Under the pieces are notes generated by a model that was not told the origin of the DNA, searched no databases, and worked only from the letters and a program-made list of their open reading frames with translations. Below are positions 25,024 to 35,516 of a stretch of DNA of 64,000 nucleotides, piece by piece. Each line of letters begins with the position of its first letter. Within the stretch, counting starts at the first letter, position 1. The position numbers and the translations under genes are program-made. The stretch comes from Pezicula radicicola (Eukaryota; Ascomycota; Leotiomycetes; Helotiales; Dermateaceae). The stretch lies in contig PDUO01000003.1 in NCBI GenBank assembly GCA_003008705.1, positions 1,891 through 65,890 of the forward strand, in the 5' to 3' direction.

Positions 25024-27704
25024 ATGTTCGCTTCTCAAGTCATCGAATAAGGCATGAATTCTTGAAGCACTTCTTGTTGGATTATCTGACACCTTCTAGG
25101 CGGGGTATAGGAAGGAGATTGAACTTAGACTGAAGCAACTCCTTGCGCAAGACATCGACAATGGAGCGCACAGTGAACCGCTCATTGATAAAGTGACGTC
25201 GCAAAGTAGGTTCAAAACCCGACTTTCGACCGCACAATTTTCAGTTCTTGGCTCAGGACAACAGGGTCTTCAAAGAGTCGATATTAACAGCCCTGTAGGC
25301 CAATCATATATACCCATCCACTCCAACTCAACAGCAGTTAGTGACGATACTACCACTGGCGCCGCTACGGACAGCAAATCGCTTATTGCCATCCGCAAAC
25401 CTTATGGTCGATTGCTGCCTGAAAGTCAATCTAGTGGATACAATCTACTTGGTAGTAAACGCTGGCCACATATAAAGGAAGAGAATTCCATCCAATATGA
25501 GGCTCAAAATCGATACCTGTACAGGAATATCAGTCAGAATAAGTGTCTCGACTATCTAGGAGATTGGCTTAAAAGTCACCAACATTGCGAATGGATTTTC
25601 TGTGTTCCGTAAGCCCCACAACTTTATTTTAACCATTTCAAAAAACTCAATATAACTAGGTCACAAATGTTGTTAGCTCCGCTCCCAGAAACGGCCCCTG
25701 AACTCAAGAGTCGATTATTGTCAGCAACATCTTTTCTTCGTAAAACCTTTCATGTAGCTGACATTCATCCTAGGATAACCTACCCGCAACGTCGAGATGC
25801 TTTTCTTCCATGGTATGTCTTTTTCTATCAAAATAATCTTAGGCTCATAAAGCCCCCTATTGAACTCGCAATTAGGTCAAATTTTGATGACAAGTCAACT
25901 AAGTACGATAATTTTCAACTCTTTGATAGGCCTGGCAACGCGAAAAACAGCATACGTTCGGATGACCTCTTTCACTTCACCAATCCAAAGGTTTATGGCA
26001 ATTCCCGGAAACGGAGTTATGAGGCAGCAAACAGCATTCTAGGGTCGTGTACGCAGAATATTGAGCTAAATTTTGGGATCGAACGCCAGAGACCAGAGGC
26101 GACTCTTATACATTGGAGTGGGAACTTTCGACGCGAGCTGGTCATCCAATTGGTGAAGACGTTTAACAAAAGACACAGCCAACAATCATTTGACACACCG
26201 GTTGACACTGGGGAGAATTCGTCCACTCAAGTTCCGGCGTCTACATCTGGCTCTTACCAGACTTTATGTTCCTCAAGCGATCATCCGGCTAAAAGGAGAC
26301 GTCTAACCAAGGACGACGACGAAGGCGATGACGCTGCTGAAGATGAAGGAAGTCAGCGAAGACAGCCGGGTAGATCGATTAGCAGAAATTCGGCATCAAA
26401 TCGTAGGTTCGCGTGTCCATTTCACAAACATAGTCCTGAGATCTTCCGGCTCGAAAATGGCTTCGGCGCATGCATTCGTCCAGGATGGGTAGAGCTAGCC
26501 AAGTTGAAGTAGGTTTATAATTCATTTTGAAATTTCAAACTTGTAATTGCTGACTACAACAGAGAGCATTTATATCGGAAACATCTCCATTGGCTCCAAT
26601 GCCAACGTTGCAGGGTGCCTTTTGCTTCCCAGAATAAGCTCGATGAACATGCAGATGCACCCATACTCTGTAAATCACGAGGAAGAGAGCTTCTTGACGG
26701 AATGTCGATTGAAGCATATTTGGATATACGCAAGAAGAAGAGATGTTTACCAGGCCAGGGCGAACGTGAGAAGTGGGTTGAAATTTTTCAAGTCCTGTTT
26801 CCTCAGGCGATTGTACCGGGCTCTCCTTGTAAGTCACATTTGTGCTCTGAAAGTCCACCTCCTAAATTGACGTAAAATAGATGTGGATCCTGACTTCGAA
26901 TATAGTCCCAGCATGGCCCATGGAAGGAGAAGCACTTCGGGCGTGGATACTGATTCCGCTCTCTCAAAGGAATTCAACACGCCCGGAACTGTTCTCGAGG
27001 CTAGTCCTTTTCAGAAGTTCCAGCAGCAGCTCCCTGAAAATGTCACCAATATGACTCAAGAATCCCAAAACGTAGATTCTGTCCCGCTCCAGGAGGCGCA
27101 ACATACTAGACCAGATCCGGCTATTGAACACTCGGCCACAATGTTCTCAACACTCGAAGACCCATTTCAAGAGTACCGCGATATATACATACCATTCGAC
27201 ATAGGAGAAAATTGGCCGATCAACCGTTCACAACCTACGAATGGCTTCGACGTCACTTCATTGCCCCATCCTTGGGCCACGTACAACAGTACCTCCTCTG
27301 GGGCTACAGCTCTGTCTTTTTCTGGATATGGGTCTAGTTCTGCTGGCAGGACATTCGACGACAACTCTTCTAGGACTACAGGGTTCTCCTCTTCTTCAGG
27401 ATTTGGATCTAGTTCCGCTAGCAGAACATTTGGCGATAATTATTCTAGTGTTACAGCTTTGTCTTCCTCTGAATTGGGATCTGGCTCCGCTAGCAACCTA
27501 TCTTGCTCATGTCTTGGGAAGCATCATTGCAAAAGGCCGTCACCTGCTCCAATTCCCTCCTCTAGCGTGGGCACTCCTCAAGCTAACGATCCTACCGTCC
27601 TGGCTCTCCTAGAATCAGTACAAAGTTTGAGAAGAACTGTTCTTGCACTAGAGAAGAGGTTCGACGCCAAAGAAGCTTCGTCTGATCCAGATCAGCAACC
27701 CTAG
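25024..27704 (+). CDS. Fungal C2H2-type zinc-finger protein (HLKEHLYRRH family), 820 aa
   Basis: Exons 25024-25038, 25100-25608, 25660-26508, 26563-26828 and 26881-27704; introns of 61, 51, 54 and 52 bp. The proposed start is ATG at 25024 (MFASQ), spliced to AGYRKEIELRLKQLL. The first exon is only 15 bp and is the least certain part. The diagnostic block is FACPFHKHSPEIF (about residue 425), then KEHLYRKHLHWLQC, then CQRCRVPFASQNKLDEH (to about 490), matching a fungal family with a Cys/His cluster. A Lys/Arg-rich nuclear-signal-like run (AKRRRLTKDDDEGDD) precedes it. The C-terminus is rich in Ser, with a repeated SSSGFGSSSASRTF-type segment, and ends in a short coiled coil (LLESVQSLRRTVLALEKRF). 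Probably nuclear. It sits head-to-tail behind the NACHT-C2H2 gene. Confidence 0.85.
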
Positions 27705-29289
27705 AGCCGGCAGCTACCCCGTCTTTAGTCGGGGTTTCAAGATCTCCAACTAATCGGCAACGAAGCAACGAGAGTATTGACCAGAATCCCTTGGATCTCG
27801 CATTCGAAAGCAGGAAGCCACCGACGCTCGCGAGAGTCGTGTTGATTGACCATTCAATGTACTTTATCTTCTTATCCTTTTCCTGTACTATGGAGGGAGC
27901 GAAAGGCGAGTACCTGTAGGGCTTTCCGATTGCACTGGGTGTCTCAAGTGTTTCCGTGAGGGATCTGTGAGGGATGCTCGAACGAGACCGTGATGTAATA
28001 CAAAAGCCAAAACTATCGACTGCAATGTAGATTATGTATGAAAGCGAGTGGAAGAGTTGTATTATTATATGCGGCTCTCCTTTTGAGTCGAAAGCTCTAG
28101 CCAAATACACAGATCTACCTGTCATTTAACGATCTATACGCATTATAAAGAGGTGCCAGGAAGAGGAGGCGGTATAAGGCTATAGTCAGGAAGAAGTGGC
28201 AGATAGGCAAGACTAAGGAAGACATCGTCAAGTTTGGACAAGGGGGCATTTTTTTAGCACTTTTCCCATAGGATTTTGAGCTGTTTATCGAAGCCCAAGA
28301 CTTCTTCTGTGCGCGCCTCCATGTAAACAAGGAGTGATCTGTAGAATACAAACATATGCGTCTTCGGGCAAGATGAAGCCTGTGTCGCTGCTTTACTTCT
28401 CTTTCCTATTTCCCTCTGAAGCCATGAGACACGAGAGGATATCTTCTCACAGTCACTTTCCAACCAAACGTACTAACTTATTCATCCCATCCACCAGAAA
28501 CTCAAATACCGAATCCGAATCCTCAAAATATTCTACCTCATCTCGACAACCGCCCTCAACTTCACAGCAGATACAAACATTCAAATGAGTTCAAATATTC
28601 TCGGAGGTTTGAACCAAACCAACAATTGAAGGATCAAATGCGACTCAAATGCGCCTCAGTCACGTGCATTGACATTGAGACTAGACCTATCGAGAATAAG
28701 CAATGAACTACCAAGGCACTAAGCTTGTCCATCTTTTGTTATAAAATATAAACAGATTATATGAACATATGTAGAACATCATCTAGGTGCTTTAGTCATT
28801 AAATATGATTGCTTTAATTTGTTGGTTTATATATATATATATATAATTTGAAGGATATACTTACACACTTGTACCAAGGGGAGCTGAAGGAAGCACCGCG
28901 CTCTATGGTTACACAAGCCTTCCATATTTGTCATATATGAGGCTGAACTAAAACAAATCCCCTTTCAATCATCCCCAAACCATTCAATGAGCTTCACTAT
29001 TTAGGCCATCAAAGACCTTCCTTGCCTATGCCAACTTAGAAACCTATCAGCCCAATATCTGCGAAGCAGTCTGGCCTCTATTTAAGGCATCTCTGACTTG
29101 GTGACAAACGATCTCTTCGACCCGACGGACGTTTCGTACCCAACGTATGCATAAACGTAGACTCGTACAGCAGCAGATATTCTCCTTCCTGACAGGGTAT
29201 TGATGCATATGCAGCCAAGAGAGGTATGTAACCTTCATGTGGCTTTGTCTGAGTGTATCAGTTGGCTAAGTTTCCTAGTCTCGTCCTGA
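27705..29289. other. Intergenic region
   Basis: About 1.6 kb with no supported gene. A 177-codon minus-strand ORF overlaps the end of the zinc-finger gene but shows no family features. A short AT microsatellite, (ta)n, lies near 28,829-28,846. A TGCGCCTC-nn-TCACGTGC word is at 28,649-28,667. Confidence 0.5.
28649..28667. promoter_or_regulatory. E-box-containing word shared with 34,362
   Basis: Reads tgcgcctcagtcacgtgc. It matches tgcgcctcgatcacgtgc at 34,362-34,379 except for two central bases. CACGTG is a bHLH-type site. Here it lies about 620 bp upstream of the degenerate NACHT gene. Confidence 0.35.
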
Positions 29290-31338
29290 ATGAGTGTTTC
29301 AAGACACACACATCGATTGCTCGATTCAATGGATGATCCGCATATACCCCCTCCCTTCAGCTCACGTCCCGATGGCGATGATGCTCAGCAAGATGATCAA
29401 CATGCGGGAGGGCAGGAGTTGGCTTCTGGAGCTCGAGGAAGATCACAGCGAACATCCCAGGCAACCGATCAACTATTGGTTCCAACGCCGGTCGCATCGT
29501 CTCAGGGGAACTGGAATTTGTCGAGATCAACTAGAGATCTGGGTTCCCGTTCGGTACCGAATACATCAGCTCCTACTGCCAGTAGTTCTTCCAGCTATCG
29601 CACACAAGCGGGTTCAATTATAGGGTCGCCGTCATCAACATCCCCGCACACTCGCGCGGCTCCTTCACGATCCAATCCCACGACTCAGCGATCCACGCTT
29701 ACAGATACTTCAGAGGCTCCAAGGAGCCGGAACCCTACGGCCCCAAGGCCGGCTCGATCTAGACGCTTTGCCGAAGGAGGGAATGGCCAGGAATACGATA
29801 AGAGACTGCGATCGTCTATCTTACCTTCAAACCCATGCTCATACACAGATCCATTACTGAATTCGTCAGAGATTCCGTCGACTTCGACGCTTTCACAGAC
29901 AACCTCGAATATTTCAGGCAATGAGGTCAAAGATCATGGGACGCAAAATAATTTAATATTGAACTTCAAGCACCCGAAGGGCCAGGCAAAGTGGATCCTT
30001 GACTGCCGAGCTGCCCTGAGAATTACTGATCCTTTTCATGACATGAACAAAATCAAAGACGAAAACAGTAAGGAATGTCAGAGTTACCTTCAAAAGATCC
30101 GCAACAATCACAATTACCGTAGGTGGAAAGACGAAGAAGTTCGGCTATTTTGGATATTTGAGAGTGAAGCTACCTCGAAGATGACAGTGGCTCTTATTGA
30201 CGAACTCACGCAAGAGGGGACGTCAGCTGTCTTGTCATACTACTTTACTAACGATGCAGAGGGCTCGTTAAGTAAAGATGTGTGTGTTCTCCGAGGTCTA
30301 ATTCATCAGCTGATTGAAGCACAAAATTCACGCAAAGAAAAAGAAGACCTCGTCAATTATCTACAGACGGATTGGGAAGCATCAAGAGGCTTGTTATTCA
30401 AAGACCATAATGCCGCGAGAAAACTATGGATAATACTTTTGAATATGTTGAACGCCTTACGTCCTAAAAGTGTTTATCTGCTGATCGATGGACTTGACAC
30501 ATGGGACAAGAAATCACGCCAGCTCTTGTCTCGGTTGATTGGGCACTGCAGCCTATCTGACAACGTTAAGTTGTGTATTGCTAGTGAATATCGTGAGCCG
30601 TGGATCGCCGACCAGCTAGATAAGAAGTATAAAAGTTGTGATGGAAAATTACTCTGGCTTGAGTATAGTATGAAACCAAAAAAGAAAGGGGGGAAAAAGA
30701 GGCGTACAGGTGCACAAGTATCCTACGGAGAGGCTTCGAATACCGTCGATCGGGGAGATAGGATGGAAGGGCATGAGACGAAGAAACGTCGAGAACATGG
30801 GCGCGGGAACGATGGAGAACGAGGACCACCGCATGTAACAGGGCCTAATTTAACAGCCAGTGGTAAAAGCAGAGAAGAGGAGAACAATGTAGAGCTAGGG
30901 ATTGGAGCCTTATGGGAGGTAGAAGTTGAAGGTAAATACGAGCAAGAAGAAGGACGCCAAGACGACAGGACATCGAGTTCTGCGTACGTCCAAACATCAT
31001 CGCTGCATCCAGAACCGACCGACAGTAGAACAGACTTGGAAAATGAAAGTAGCCCAAATGCGCTAGTTCAGATATCGAAGAAGAGTCCAACTCGTCAACC
31101 AGCCTTAGTCGACAGCGAGTGGCTCAGTCCGAAATTGCCCCAAACACCGTCACTGCAGCTAGGCCCAACCGATAGCACAACAGGCCTACGAGAGGAGATT
31201 AAGACAGATGTAACAAATCAGAGGCCGGAAACGTATCCAACCAAAGAGCAAGCTTCAGTCGACAATGGCAGGCAAGGTTACATCGACAAGGGTAAGACGA
31301 AGACGAAACACGGTTTTTCATGCTGTGTAATCTTGTAG
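29290..31338 (+). CDS. Degenerate NACHT-like protein with lost P-loop and C-terminal CaaX-like box, 682 aa
   Basis: Single uninterrupted frame from ATG 29290. Residues 1 to about 230 are Ser/Thr/Pro/Arg-rich and probably disordered. Residues about 235-440 follow the fungal NACHT pattern: CRAALRITDPFHD, then YRRWKDEEVRLFWIF, then SYYFTNDAEGSLSKDVCVLRGLIHQL, then Walker B-like VYLLIDGLDTW. At the Walker A site, where the family has G-D-P-G-K-G-K-T, this protein has ESEATSKMT; no GxxxxGK[ST] remains, so ATP binding is unlikely. The NACHT is cut short and replaced by a Lys/Arg/Glu-rich tail with a roughly 50-residue repeat in two copies (each with PTDS-x-T-x-L). The protein ends KTKTKHGFSCCVIL. 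CVIL is a CaaX-type prenylation box (Leu last, favouring geranylgeranyl), with an adjacent Cys and a basic stretch as in Ras/Rho proteins. Inference: a membrane-anchored pseudo-NTPase that regulates other NLR-type proteins. Confidence 0.8.
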   Translation: MSVSRHTHRLLDSMDDPHIPPPFSSRPDGDDAQQDDQHAGGQELASGARGRSQRTSQATDQLLVPTPVASSQGNWNLSRSTRDLGSRSVPNTSAPTASSSSSYRTQAGSIIGSPSSTSPHTRAAPSRSNPTTQRSTLTDTSEAPRSRNPTAPRPARSRRFAEGGNGQEYDKRLRSSILPSNPCSYTDPLLNSSEIPSTSTLSQTTSNISGNEVKDHGTQNNLILNFKHPKGQAKWILDCRAALRITDPFHDMNKIKDENSKECQSYLQKIRNNHNYRRWKDEEVRLFWIFESEATSKMTVALIDELTQEGTSAVLSYYFTNDAEGSLSKDVCVLRGLIHQLIEAQNSRKEKEDLVNYLQTDWEASRGLLFKDHNAARKLWIILLNMLNALRPKSVYLLIDGLDTWDKKSRQLLSRLIGHCSLSDNVKLCIASEYREPWIADQLDKKYKSCDGKLLWLEYSMKPKKKGGKKRRTGAQVSYGEASNTVDRGDRMEGHETKKRREHGRGNDGERGPPHVTGPNLTASGKSREEENNVELGIGALWEVEVEGKYEQEEGRQDDRTSSSAYVQTSSLHPEPTDSRTDLENESSPNALVQISKKSPTRQPALVDSEWLSPKLPQTPSLQLGPTDSTTGLREEIKTDVTNQRPETYPTKEQASVDNGRQGYIDKGKTKTKHGFSCCVIL

Positions 31339-32275
31339 TAAGAGCGAATCCAAATGAGATGGCTACTATTATTGGTGGTTCAGAGTTTTTGGATATATAT
31401 TACAAAACCTTCAAATCATCTATACTACGCTTCAATCCTGAATCATGTAATCTAGCATTCCTTGCTCCGGTGGCAAGTGTCAACTCAGTCCACTTTCAAC
31501 TTGCCGTGATTGTATGGTCCCAATATCTCTGGATGACGACTAATTATTTTGAAGCGTCCCAGGACTACCTGGTGTTCAACGAGTGAGCTGATAAGTGAAT
31601 AGGCATTGCAGCCCGATCCTGCCCAACAGCCCTGCCAATGGAGTGAGGCGAAGCTAACAGTCTTTGCTGCAGCCTCGTTGGCATTTCTCCGCCGCCTACT
31701 GTCTTTTCACTTGTGGCCGTAAGCGATAGGGTATGAGAGGTTAAGGCTCTCGTTTACATACCCTTTGGACGGAGGATATGTGAAGAACGTTGACACCTCA
31801 CTGAGCTGTTAACCTTTCTCGAGCTTTTTCAAATATGCCCTTGCTCCTCCCTTATCTCCTCTCTCCTTGTCTTTCGGGCGGCCTGACTTAGGGCATCAAA
31901 ATTTCGCCCAGATTGTGTGAACCGCAAAAACTCTTGGCGGACAACATAGAAGGATTCCGCTCTACAGCCTATACAAGAATTCGAACGTGTATCTACCAAG
32001 TCAGAATGCTTACCAACGGCCACGAATGTTCCTGCTTGCTAAGACGAGGCTGCATGGCCAAGAATCAAGCAGCTATTAAAGCAAATCGTTTTCTCTCATC
32101 ATGTTGTGATCCAGAGAAAAATCCCCTCTTCATATCTACAGAACTTCTAGATATATCCTTACTGATCCACTGGTTGCTTCTCGTCCAGACACTTCGCCTT
32201 AGATCGATATCAGGGTGATAAATCTCCACACAATACTGGGTACCGTACCCGTAGTCCTGAGACGCTCCAAGGATC
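31339..32275. other. Intergenic region
   Basis: No supported gene; short ORFs on both strands lack recognisable features. It holds the 3' region of the pseudo-NACHT gene and the promoter of the following plus-strand gene. Confidence 0.5.
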
Positions 32276-32339
32276 ATGGCTCAATTTAAAGCAGTAAGCT
32301 GTAAGTAGTCTCTCACTTTCCCGAGTCAGTTCTCAGGCC

Positions 32340-32816
32340 ATGTATAACATAACACGCAAGAGAGCCAAGAAAACTAACAACACGACTAAAGCATCCGGCA
32401 TAGTCAAGATAACCGTCGAAAAAGAAGACAAGTTCGACGATCTCGACAAGAAAGTGCAAGAGGCTCTCAAGATTAGCGGTCCGGTATCAGCTCGTTTCCA
32501 CGGTGTCGGGAAGATCGAAGGAGACGAACGCGCTAAGACGGTGTTAAGCGTATTCCCTCATAATACTAGCTTCAATGTTGTTTGTGAGAGACCAGAGCAG
32601 AGTGGGGGGTTGGGAGAGGGAGAGGGACGGGGTGATGGAGCGAAGAGGGATGAGTTGGCGATCGAGAGGAACGTGACGACGAACGAAGCGAGGCAGACGA
32701 ATGGCATTTATAGGAGTTCGAGAGGGCAGAGGGAGAGTCAGAGGGCGGAGAGGGCTGTGATTATGGAGAACAAAGCGGTTGATAGGTCTCATCAAAATAA
32801 TCGTATTGAGCGTTAG
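32340..32816 (+). CDS. Small protein ending in two prion-motif-like 18-residue repeats
   Basis: 158-codon frame from ATG 32340. A possible extra first exon, 32276-32293 (ATG GCT CAA...), could splice through a 43-bp intron (32294-32336) and add seven residues. Residues 15-85 form a compact domain (VKITVEKEDKFDDLDKKVQ, ALKISGPVSARFHGVGK, FPHNTSFNVV) that I do not recognise. A Gly/Glu/Arg linker follows. The C-terminus has two units, LAIERNVTTNEARQTNGI (32655-32708) and AVIMENKAVDRSHQNNRI (32754-32807), matching xxIxxNx[AST]xxx[AS]xQxNxI. The convergent minus-strand gene ends in the same repeat. The pattern (paired short motifs with N, A and Q-x-N spacing at a C-terminus) resembles HET-s-related amyloid motifs used in fungal death signalling. 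Function is inferred only. Confidence 0.65.
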   Translation: MYNITRKRAKKTNNTTKASGIVKITVEKEDKFDDLDKKVQEALKISGPVSARFHGVGKIEGDERAKTVLSVFPHNTSFNVVCERPEQSGGLGEGEGRGDGAKRDELAIERNVTTNEARQTNGIYRSSRGQRESQRAERAVIMENKAVDRSHQNNRIER

Positions 32817-33127
32817 TGCTGTCGAGTAGGTGTTGGGAAAGATAAGAAACAAAAATGAAGTCACATGAGATTGTTGACGGGACGTGGCGAGAGGTGGTTA
32901 GGAAGTGCGAGGGACTTGAGTTCTTTGAGGATATGCTTTGGAAAAAAGTTCTGACTTTCTTGGATTATATAGCAGCTGAAAGAGATAGTAGTGTACTAGT
33001 CTAAATAATTCCCTTCACAAAATATCGGCGCCAATGGAGAAGCAATGAAAGCAAATAAATGTGTGCAGAGATTACAAAATGATGTAAGAAAGCTGATGTA
33101 TCGACTGGGCCAGAACTTCCGTTCCTC
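32817..33127. other. Convergent intergenic region
   Basis: 310 bp between the stop codons of two convergent genes that share the C-terminal repeat. No further feature was seen; both terminators must lie here. Confidence 0.5.
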
Positions 33128-34250
33128 TTATCTCATCCGGTGGTTGACGTAAAATTTCTCGAAAGTGTCGCTATCTATGATGAGATTTCTCTGCTTGCTC
33201 TTGCCCTTTGACACGTTATCATAAATGATCCCCTTGATGGCCCTTTGCGATTTTTCCATCCCACAGATGGCGTTAAACTGGTCAGCTTCTTCGGACGCGG
33301 AGTTCCTTTCGATGGAGAGGTCATTTTCTTTATTTGGTCCCTGAGCCATCACCTCTTCTTCATTTAGCCCTTGGGTGTCATCCACTGGAATGGAGTTAGT
33401 CACTTCAATGAAAAAAGATGAAGCATATACGAACAACTCTGAGAAGACTCCCTAGGTTGCTGCTGCTCGGTCATAGGAAGCCTTGAGCAAAGCACACTCC
33501 GAACGTTCTCATCGATCTTCTGAATGGTTGGCAACACAGCTATGAATTCATCGCGTGTGGTGGCAGTCACTCCCACATGAGCAACTTGAATGCGCATGCT
33601 TAGATTCGCCTTCACCTGGTCTAGTTGGTCAAGAATCCCCCGCAGCTGTTTCGCCATATTACCTCCGGTTCCGAGTGCGTGAAAGAATTGTCTGGTCGGA
33701 CCCTTCTCTTGTAATGCAGCAATGGTTCCCAAAGCAGTATGCAATTCTCTAACAAGCTCATGTACTCGTAATAGCAGCTCTCCTATTTCGGGTGTTTGAA
33801 GCTCCTTCTCATCTCGAACTGATCTTATGGTCTTGAGCAAGTCTTGGAGTTGTGTACTTTGATCGGCGAGAAGTTTCGGAGCCCCCCGCATGCCCTCTCG
33901 AGCTTGATAAATCTGCTGTCCTAGGCTTATAGCTTGGCCAAGCAACTGTGCTATGCTCGCGGCTGATGCTATTATATCCTGGGGTTGTGAGTTATTAGCT
34001 GTTCATGCCAACGGTGGATAGCTAGGCTACATACCATCTCTAACTAATGTATCCAAAACTTTGGCAGAATCACTGAAAAGGCAATTATTGAGAACGACTC
34101 CAGCTGTATTTAGAAAGTAGGTGGTGATTCCCTCTGCAGAGATGAACACGTCACATTGCAGCACAATAGTACTCCTCAGCTCAGTGAGGGGCTGCACTTG
34201 AGCAGATCGAGATGGTTGGTCTTGTTTGTTGGTGGCGAGGTCTTGAAAAA
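33128..34250 (-). CDS. Helical NLR-type N-terminal domain protein with C-terminal prion-motif-like repeats; 5' end unresolved
   Basis: Exons about 34250-34045, 33978-33435 and 33384-33128. The 50-bp second intron has donor GTTCGT, branch TGACTAAC and acceptor TTCCAG. The first intron is less sure: a 66-bp version (33979-34044) keeps frame, while the stronger GTATGT donor does not. No ATG begins the first exon, so a further 5' exon or a lesion is likely. The N-terminal half (VFISAEGITTYFLNTAG; VLNNCLFSDSAKVL; DIIASAASIAQLLGQ; ISLGQQIYQAREGMRGAPK) is helical and resembles N-terminal domains found on fungal NACHT proteins. An acidic linker (DDTQGLNEEEV) follows. Then come LSIERNSASEEADQFNAI (33266-33319) and GIIYDNVSKGKSKQRNLI (33179-33232), the same 18-residue repeat as in the convergent gene. 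Inferred role: cell-death execution or signalling by templated assembly. Confidence 0.65.
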
Positions 34251-35516
34251 ACGTGATATATAAACATTAGAACCTTAAAGTGCCAGCAATATATTCGAAT
34301 GGCCAGTACTAATCTCAACGTGAAGCAATATTTGATTCTCTGCCAAAATGAACGGCTTAACTGCGCCTCGATCACGTGCTTGCACTCTGCAAGCAGCCGA
34401 ATCGGGTTCTAGCTCGCAAGGGGTAGAGAAACCTATATAGCACGTAGGAATTTAATAGCATAATAGGGAAAGATAGAAGAAAGTTAAAAAAAAACACTAA
34501 TATAGGTACAACTACTAGGTATATAATAAAATGTACTAGAAATAAAGAAGTTAAAGTATAAGAAAGGAAATTAAATAAGAGTAGTTAAATAATAGTTGTA
34601 GGTAGTTCTTATATTCTCTAGAGTATAAAAGAATTTATTATTAATACTTAATTATTATCTTGTTTTATATACTCCTCCTATCTATATATACCTTAGGCCT
34701 TAAAATAACCTTATCCTAGTCTTATTTAACCTTCTACTACTATAATACCTCCTTCTAAGAAGTATAAGTAGTGTACTTCTTAAGTATTATAAGATGTATA
34801 TAGAGTGAAATTACATTAAGAATATAGTTTATACTAAGATTCATTCCCTAAGATCCTAGGATCATTGAGAGAAAGCAAGGTAGACTTATCCCGGCAATAG
34901 TGTATTAATCAATGGGTAATTAGATGGCTCCTATGCTTGGTGGGTAGTGGTCACACAGAGATAGAGGGGCATGCAGCGGCGATGCTGTGTCAAGGGGGAG
35001 TTACACCAAGGTCTAGTAGCTTTGGGAAATTCATGCAGATCCTAGCAAGGCAGGATTGATTGCATCAGTTGTTGGAACCAAAACTGAACTACCAAAATGG
35101 GGTAGATGATCAGCTGGGTATGGGTCAAACTGAGTCGATCAATCAGTTCACAAGAGGTAGGCTCAAGACAGATTGAGGCAGGGGATTATGCTCGCGAGCA
35201 ACTTGTCTCACCCCCGAGCATGGCGTTAATCTGGCCAAACGGGAAGATATCCCGGAGGATAGTCTGAGTAGTGCTCAGCTCATGTTAGAAAAAGAAAAAC
35301 AATAGAAATCCATCACTTCCGGAATGCCTTGCATACATTCAAAGATTGGCTACCCTAGTATAATCCTTCATGGCTGTGTGCAAGTACCGTGACTAAATGC
35401 TCCTCCCTAAAAGGGTGAGATCTCACATCACTACTAACTGTTAAAATTGTTCGTTACCAAAACTGGCAAGACATAAAGGTCCGGTCCTTATCTTGCTCAT
35501 TCGCAACCGACCGATC
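34251..35516. other. Intergenic region with AT-rich stretch
   Basis: 34,440-34,790 is AT-rich and partly RIP-like. The remainder has normal composition with no supported ORF. A tgcgcctcgatcacgtgc word lies at 34,362-34,379, just upstream of the helical-domain gene. Confidence 0.5.
34362..34379. promoter_or_regulatory. E-box-containing word shared with 28,649
   Basis: TGCGCCTC-GA-TCACGTGC, identical to 28,649-28,667 except for the two central bases. It lies just upstream of the minus-strand helical-domain gene. A partial match, tgcgcctcgat, occurs near 47,978. Confidence 0.35.

Noticed and set aside
27592..28125. 177-codon minus-strand ORF
   Set aside because: Overlaps the 3' end of the zinc-finger gene, has no recognisable motif and looks like chance.
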